A stretch of 35,812 nt of DNA from an uncultured Desulfuromonadales bacterium (GTDB lineage: Bacteria > Desulfobacterota > Desulfuromonadia > Desulfuromonadales > Geopsychrobacteraceae), in NCBI GenBank assembly GCA_945787335.1, contig CALZHR010000029.1, positions 1 through 35,812 of the forward strand, given 5' to 3'. The notes under the pieces are model-generated. The model searched no databases. It was not told the origin of the DNA and saw nothing but the letters and a program-made list of their open reading frames with translations. The position numbers were made by a program, and so were the translations under genes. This document shows positions 32,403 through 35,812 of the stretch, in pieces. The first letter of the stretch is position 1. Each line of letters opens with the position of its first letter.

Positions 32403-33467
32403 ATGAAGTTCGTTGATCAGGTCAGAATCGAAGTCAAGGCGGGCGATGGCGGTCGCGGCTGCCTCTCCTTCCGGCGGGAGAAGTTTATCCCCAAGGGAGG
32501 GCCGGACGGTGGTGACGGCGGCAAAGGGGGGGATGTCTATTTCCTGGTCGATAAGGCTCTGACCACCCTGCTCGATTACCGCTATATGCACCATTATAAG
32601 GCGAAGAACGGTGCGCCGGGCCTCGGCAAGAACATGCACGGCAAAAACGGCGAGTCGCTGACCCTGCGGGTGCCGGCCGGCACGCTGGTCTACGATGAGG
32701 AGAGCGGCGAGCTGCTTGCCGACCTGACCGAAGCCGGCGAGCCGATCCTGTTTCTCGCCGGTGGCCAGGGGGGACGCGGCAACGCCCGCTTCGCCACCAG
32801 CACCAACCGCGCCCCGCGCCATACTCAGCCGGGGATTCCCGGCGAAGGCCGGTCATTGCGTCTGGAGCTCAAGCTGCTCGCCGATGTCGGCCTGGTCGGA
32901 CTGCCGAACGCCGGCAAGTCGACGCTGATCTCCGCAGTTTCCGCTGCCAAGCCGAAGGTCGCCGATTATCCTTTTACCACCCTGGTGCCGAACCTCGGCG
33001 TGGTCCCCTACGGCGGCCACAAGACCATGGTGCTGGCGGATATTCCCGGGCTGATCGAAGGCGCCAGCGAGGGGCATGGACTGGGAACCCGGTTTCTGCG
33101 CCACGTCGAGCGCACCGACCTGTTTCTGCACCTGGTCGATCTCTCCTGCATGCAGGAGGGGGATCCATTTGATAATTTCCAGATTCTCAACAACGAGCTG
33201 CGTCAGCACGATGAAACCCTGCTGGAGAAGCCGCAGCTGGTGGTGCTGAGCAAGATCGACATCCCCGAAGTGCGCGAGCAGGCCGAGAAGCTCAAGGGGC
33301 ATTTCGAGTCGCTCGGTTATCCGACCTTTTTGATCTCTGCCGTCACCGGCGAAGGGCTCAAGCCGCTGGTGCATGCCGTGGGCGAGGAGCTGGATCGGCG
33401 TCGCGTGGAGCCCCGGGCCGAGCTTGACCTGGGGGTGCCGCCTCACCTTGACAGCGAACCGGGCTGA
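32403..33467 (+). CDS. obgE: Obg family GTPase
   Basis: ObgE/CgtA is an essential GTPase that acts in 50S subunit assembly and stress response. The protein is 354 residues. The glycine-rich Obg fold shows VKAGDGGRGCLSFRREKF, GPDGGDGGKGGDV and GGQGGRGNARFATS. The G domain shows GLPNAGKST (P-loop), a switch-II ADIPGLIEGA and SKID for guanine. The C-terminal extension is short and without an OCT domain. AGGAAAGC lies before the ATG. The order rplU-rpmA-obgE-proB-proA is common in bacteria. Confidence 0.97.
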   Translation: MKFVDQVRIEVKAGDGGRGCLSFRREKFIPKGGPDGGDGGKGGDVYFLVDKALTTLLDYRYMHHYKAKNGAPGLGKNMHGKNGESLTLRVPAGTLVYDEESGELLADLTEAGEPILFLAGGQGGRGNARFATSTNRAPRHTQPGIPGEGRSLRLELKLLADVGLVGLPNAGKSTLISAVSAAKPKVADYPFTTLVPNLGVVPYGGHKTMVLADIPGLIEGASEGHGLGTRFLRHVERTDLFLHLVDLSCMQEGDPFDNFQILNNELRQHDETLLEKPQLVVLSKIDIPEVREQAEKLKGHFESLGYPTFLISAVTGEGLKPLVHAVGEELDRRRVEPRAELDLGVPPHLDSEPG

Positions 33468-33481
33468 GGGTAGGCTGCTAC

Positions 33482-33501
33482 GGCTGCGCCGATGCGCAGC
33501 C
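33482..33501 (+). other. Perfect hairpin in the obgE-proB gap
   Basis: GGCTGCGC-CGAT-GCGCAGCC has an 8-base perfect stem but no T run. It may affect mRNA processing or proB translation; it is not a rho-independent terminator. Confidence 0.4.
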
Positions 33502-33530
33502 CGGCAATGCAATAAATGGCGTGGGGGCCT

Positions 33531-34673
33531 ATGCGTAAGTCATTACTATCCCATGTGAAACGGGTGGTGGTCAAAATCGGCAGCGGGGTGATTTCGACTG
33601 TCGAGGGGCTGGAAGAGCCGCAGCTGGCGGCGATCGCCGAAGATGTCTGCAACCTGCTCGATGCCGGGCTCGAGGTGATCCTGGTTTCCTCCGGCGCGGT
33701 GGCCGCCGGCAAGAACCAGCTCGGGATTGTCGGCCGCCCGCAGACCATCCCGCAGAAGCAGGCGGCGGCGGCGATCGGCCAGACCCGGATCATCCGCGAA
33801 TACAAAGAGACCTTTCTCGCCCGCAACTACAACGTTGCCCAGGTGCTGCTGACCCGTGACGACCTGTCGAACCGGCGCCGCTACCTGAACGCCCGCAACA
33901 CCATGATGACCCTGCTCGAGTACGGGGTGACCCCGATCGTCAATGAGAACGACACGGTGGTGGTCGAGGAGATCCGCTTCGGCGATAACGACAACCTCTC
34001 GGCGCTGGTGACCACCCTGGTCGATGCCGATCTGCTGATCATCCTTTCCGACGTCGACGGGCTGTACGACCGCAACCCGGCCGAGCACCCCGATGCCCGG
34101 CTGATCCCGGTGATCGAGCGGGTCACGCCGGAGATCGAGGCGATGGGTGGCGGCAGCAACGGCACCCTCGGCACCGGCGGCATGACGACCAAGATCAAGG
34201 CGGCCAAGCGCGCCGCCTTAAGCGGCGTCGGCACCCTGATCGTCAACGGCCGCAGCCCGAATATCCTCAGCCGGATCTTTGCCGGTGCCGATGTCGGCAG
34301 CTATTTTTTACCGGGCCAGTCGAAACTGACCGCCAAGAAGCACTGGATCGCTTTTTCCAAGAAACCGCGCGGCAAGCTGCTGCTCGACGAGGGTGCCCAT
34401 CAGGCGATCGTCAAGCGGGGCAAGAGTCTGCTGCCTTCGGGAATCATCGGCGTCGAGGGCGGCTTCGAGCGCGGCGACGCGGTGCGGCTCTGCGACCGAG
34501 AGGGGCAGGAATTCGCCCGCGGGGTGATCAGTTATTCGCTGGCGGAGACCCTGCAGATCATGGGTAAGCAGTGTTCTGAAATCGAAACGCTGCTCGGTTA
34601 TAAGTATCGTGATGAAGTGGTCTGCCGGGACGATTTGGTGCTGACCGATGAACGGGAAGAGGAGAGCGAGTGA
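33531..34673 (+). CDS. proB: Glutamate 5-kinase with PUA domain
   Basis: This enzyme phosphorylates glutamate in the first step of proline synthesis and is usually inhibited by proline. The protein is 380 residues. The amino-acid kinase domain has [33 protein letters not shown] and [13 protein letters not shown]. The C-terminal PUA domain (from about 285) includes [13 protein letters not shown]. The ATG at 33531 has GGGGG four bases upstream; an ATG at 33516 adds five residues and has a poor site. It overlaps proA by one base. Confidence 0.95.
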   Translation: MRKSLLSHVKRVVVKIGSGVISTVEGLEEPQLAAIAEDVCNLLDAGLEVILVSSGAVAAGKNQLGIVGRPQTIPQKQAAAAIGQTRIIREYKETFLARNYNVAQVLLTRDDLSNRRRYLNARNTMMTLLEYGVTPIVNENDTVVVEEIRFGDNDNLSALVTTLVDADLLIILSDVDGLYDRNPAEHPDARLIPVIERVTPEIEAMGGGSNGTLGTGGMTTKIKAAKRAALSGVGTLIVNGRSPNILSRIFAGADVGSYFLPGQSKLTAKKHWIAFSKKPRGKLLLDEGAHQAIVKRGKSLLPSGIIGVEGGFERGDAVRLCDREGQEFARGVISYSLAETLQIMGKQCSEIETLLGYKYRDEVVCRDDLVLTDEREEESE

Positions 34674-35812
34674 TGGGAGTACGGGAAGAGATGCTCGAGC
34701 TGGCGATCGCCGCGCAAAAAGCTTCGCGGCAGATGGCCAACCTGTCTTCAGGGGTGAAGAACCAGCTGCTGCTGCAGATGGCGGCGGCCCTTGAGGCGGC
34801 CGAGGCGACCCTGCAGCAGGAGAACGAGAAGGACCTGCAGGCCGCCCGCGACAAGGGGATGGCGGCGGCGATGGTCGATCGTCTGGCGCTGACCCCGGAG
34901 CGGATCAAAGCGATGGCCGACGGCCTGCGCGAAGTTGCCGCCCTGCCCGACCCGGTCGGCGAGGTGACCGGCATGTGGCTGCGCCCCAACGGTATCCAGG
35001 TCGGCCGCCAGCGGATTCCCCTCGGCGTGATCGGCATCATTTACGAATCGCGCCCCAACGTCACCGCTGATGCCGCCGGCCTGTGCCTGAAGAGCAGCAA
35101 CGCGGTGATCCTGCGCGGCGGCTCCGAGGCGATCCACTCGAACCGGGCGATCGGCGCCATCCTGCAGCAGGCGATGGCCGCGCTCGACCTGCCGGCAGCG
35201 GCCCTGCAGGTGGTGACCACCAGCGACCGCAACGCGGTGACCGAGCTGCTCAAGTTGGAAGAACAGATCGACCTGATCATCCCGCGCGGCGGCGAGGGGC
35301 TGATCCGCTTCGTCGCCGAGAATTCGCGCATCCCGGTCATCAAACATTACAAGGGGGTCTGCCACACCTACGTCGATGCGGCGGCCGATCTGCAGATGGC
35401 CGAAGCGATCTGCATCAATGAAAAGGTCCAGCGCCCCGGGGTCTGCAACGCCATGGAGACCTTGCTGATCCACCAGGACGTCGCAGCTGAGTTCCTGCCG
35501 CAGATCACCCGCGCGATGCGGGAGCAGGGGGTCGAGCTGCGCGGCTGCGAGAAGTCGCGGCAGATCGTTACCGATCTGACGCCGGCCACCGACGAGGACT
35601 GGCCGGCCGAGTACCTCGAGCTGATCCTCGCGGTGCGGGTTGTCGAGAGCTACGAGCAAGCCAGGGAGCACATCGAAGCCTATGGCTCGCTGCACACCGA
35701 GGTGATCGTCACCAACGACTACCAGATGGCGCAGCGCTTTCTGCGCGAGATCAACTCGAGCGTGGTGATGGTCAACGCCTCCTCGCGTTTCTCCGACGGC
35801 AACCAGCTCGGC
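34673..35812 (+). CDS. proA: Glutamate-5-semialdehyde dehydrogenase (gamma-glutamyl phosphate reductase), 3' end outside window
   Basis: ProA reduces gamma-glutamyl phosphate, made by ProB, to glutamate semialdehyde. The first 380 residues are visible of a usual 415-420. Signatures are [39 protein letters not shown] and [12 protein letters not shown]. The catalytic Cys is in [11 protein letters not shown]. The ATG at 34673 shares its A with the proB stop (TGATG), so the two are coupled. The frame is open at the window end. Confidence 0.97.
   Translation, partial: MGVREEMLELAIAAQKASRQMANLSSGVKNQLLLQMAAALEAAEATLQQENEKDLQAARDKGMAAAMVDRLALTPERIKAMADGLREVAALPDPVGEVTGMWLRPNGIQVGRQRIPLGVIGIIYESRPNVTADAAGLCLKSSNAVILRGGSEAIHSNRAIGAILQQAMAALDLPAAALQVVTTSDRNAVTELLKLEEQIDLIIPRGGEGLIRFVAENSRIPVIKHYKGVCHTYVDAAADLQMAEAICINEKVQRPGVCNAMETLLIHQDVAAEFLPQITRAMREQGVELRGCEKSRQIVTDLTPATDEDWPAEYLELILAVRVVESYEQAREHIEAYGSLHTEVIVTNDYQMAQRFLREINSSVVMVNASSRFSDGNQLG

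Noticed and set aside
33482..33501. Terminator between obgE and proB
   Set aside because: Perfect stem but no T run on either side.

Overview
The window looks like a piece of chromosome from a GC-rich anaerobic or microaerophilic deltaproteobacterium of the Desulfuromonadales/Geobacterales type. That placement is an inference from the gene families: a [NiFe]-hydrogenase with its hyp genes, many GAF/PAS/GGDEF signalling proteins, a DksA-type regulator, a bacteriohemerythrin and a diheme cytochrome c peroxidase. No rRNA, tRNA, CRISPR array or intact mobile element was seen. Coding density is high, and no gene-free stretch exceeds 300 bases.

Left part (1-7600): a hydrogenase island. On the minus strand lie a hydrogenase maturation endopeptidase (cut by the window edge), the [NiFe] large subunit and a sigma-54 response regulator. 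Divergent to them is hypA-hypB-hypC-hypD-hypE, which ends at a clear terminator. The gap upstream of the large subunit holds a sigma-54 promoter-like site and, about 110 bases further upstream, a perfect palindrome that could be the regulator's enhancer. Palindromic interspersed repeats sit at three junctions of this island. They supply or touch stop codons and add an N-terminal stretch to the endopeptidase.

Next (7600-14900): a ferritin-like protein with a possible coupled 45-residue protein, a membrane PAS sensor without an output domain, a strong candidate for a very small RNA on the minus strand (about 9239-9300), a small conserved-looking protein, a GAF-GAF histidine kinase, a DksA-like protein, a membrane protein, moaC and radA.

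Middle (14900-25900): a mini J-domain protein, a repeat cluster, a radical SAM/DUF2344 fusion followed by rng (RNase G), then a tight minus-strand operon bacteriohemerythrin - cytochrome c peroxidase - DAHL/GGDEF diguanylate cyclase. After it come a REP-associated-type transposase homologue that has lost its catalytic residues, a Csd4-like M99 peptidoglycan carboxypeptidase and an unknown protein.

Right part (25900-35812): a polyphosphate island (ppk2, sixA, ppx on minus; a lysine-rich zinc-ribbon protein and ppk1 on plus), followed by rplU-rpmA-obgE and proB-proA, with proA cut by the window end.
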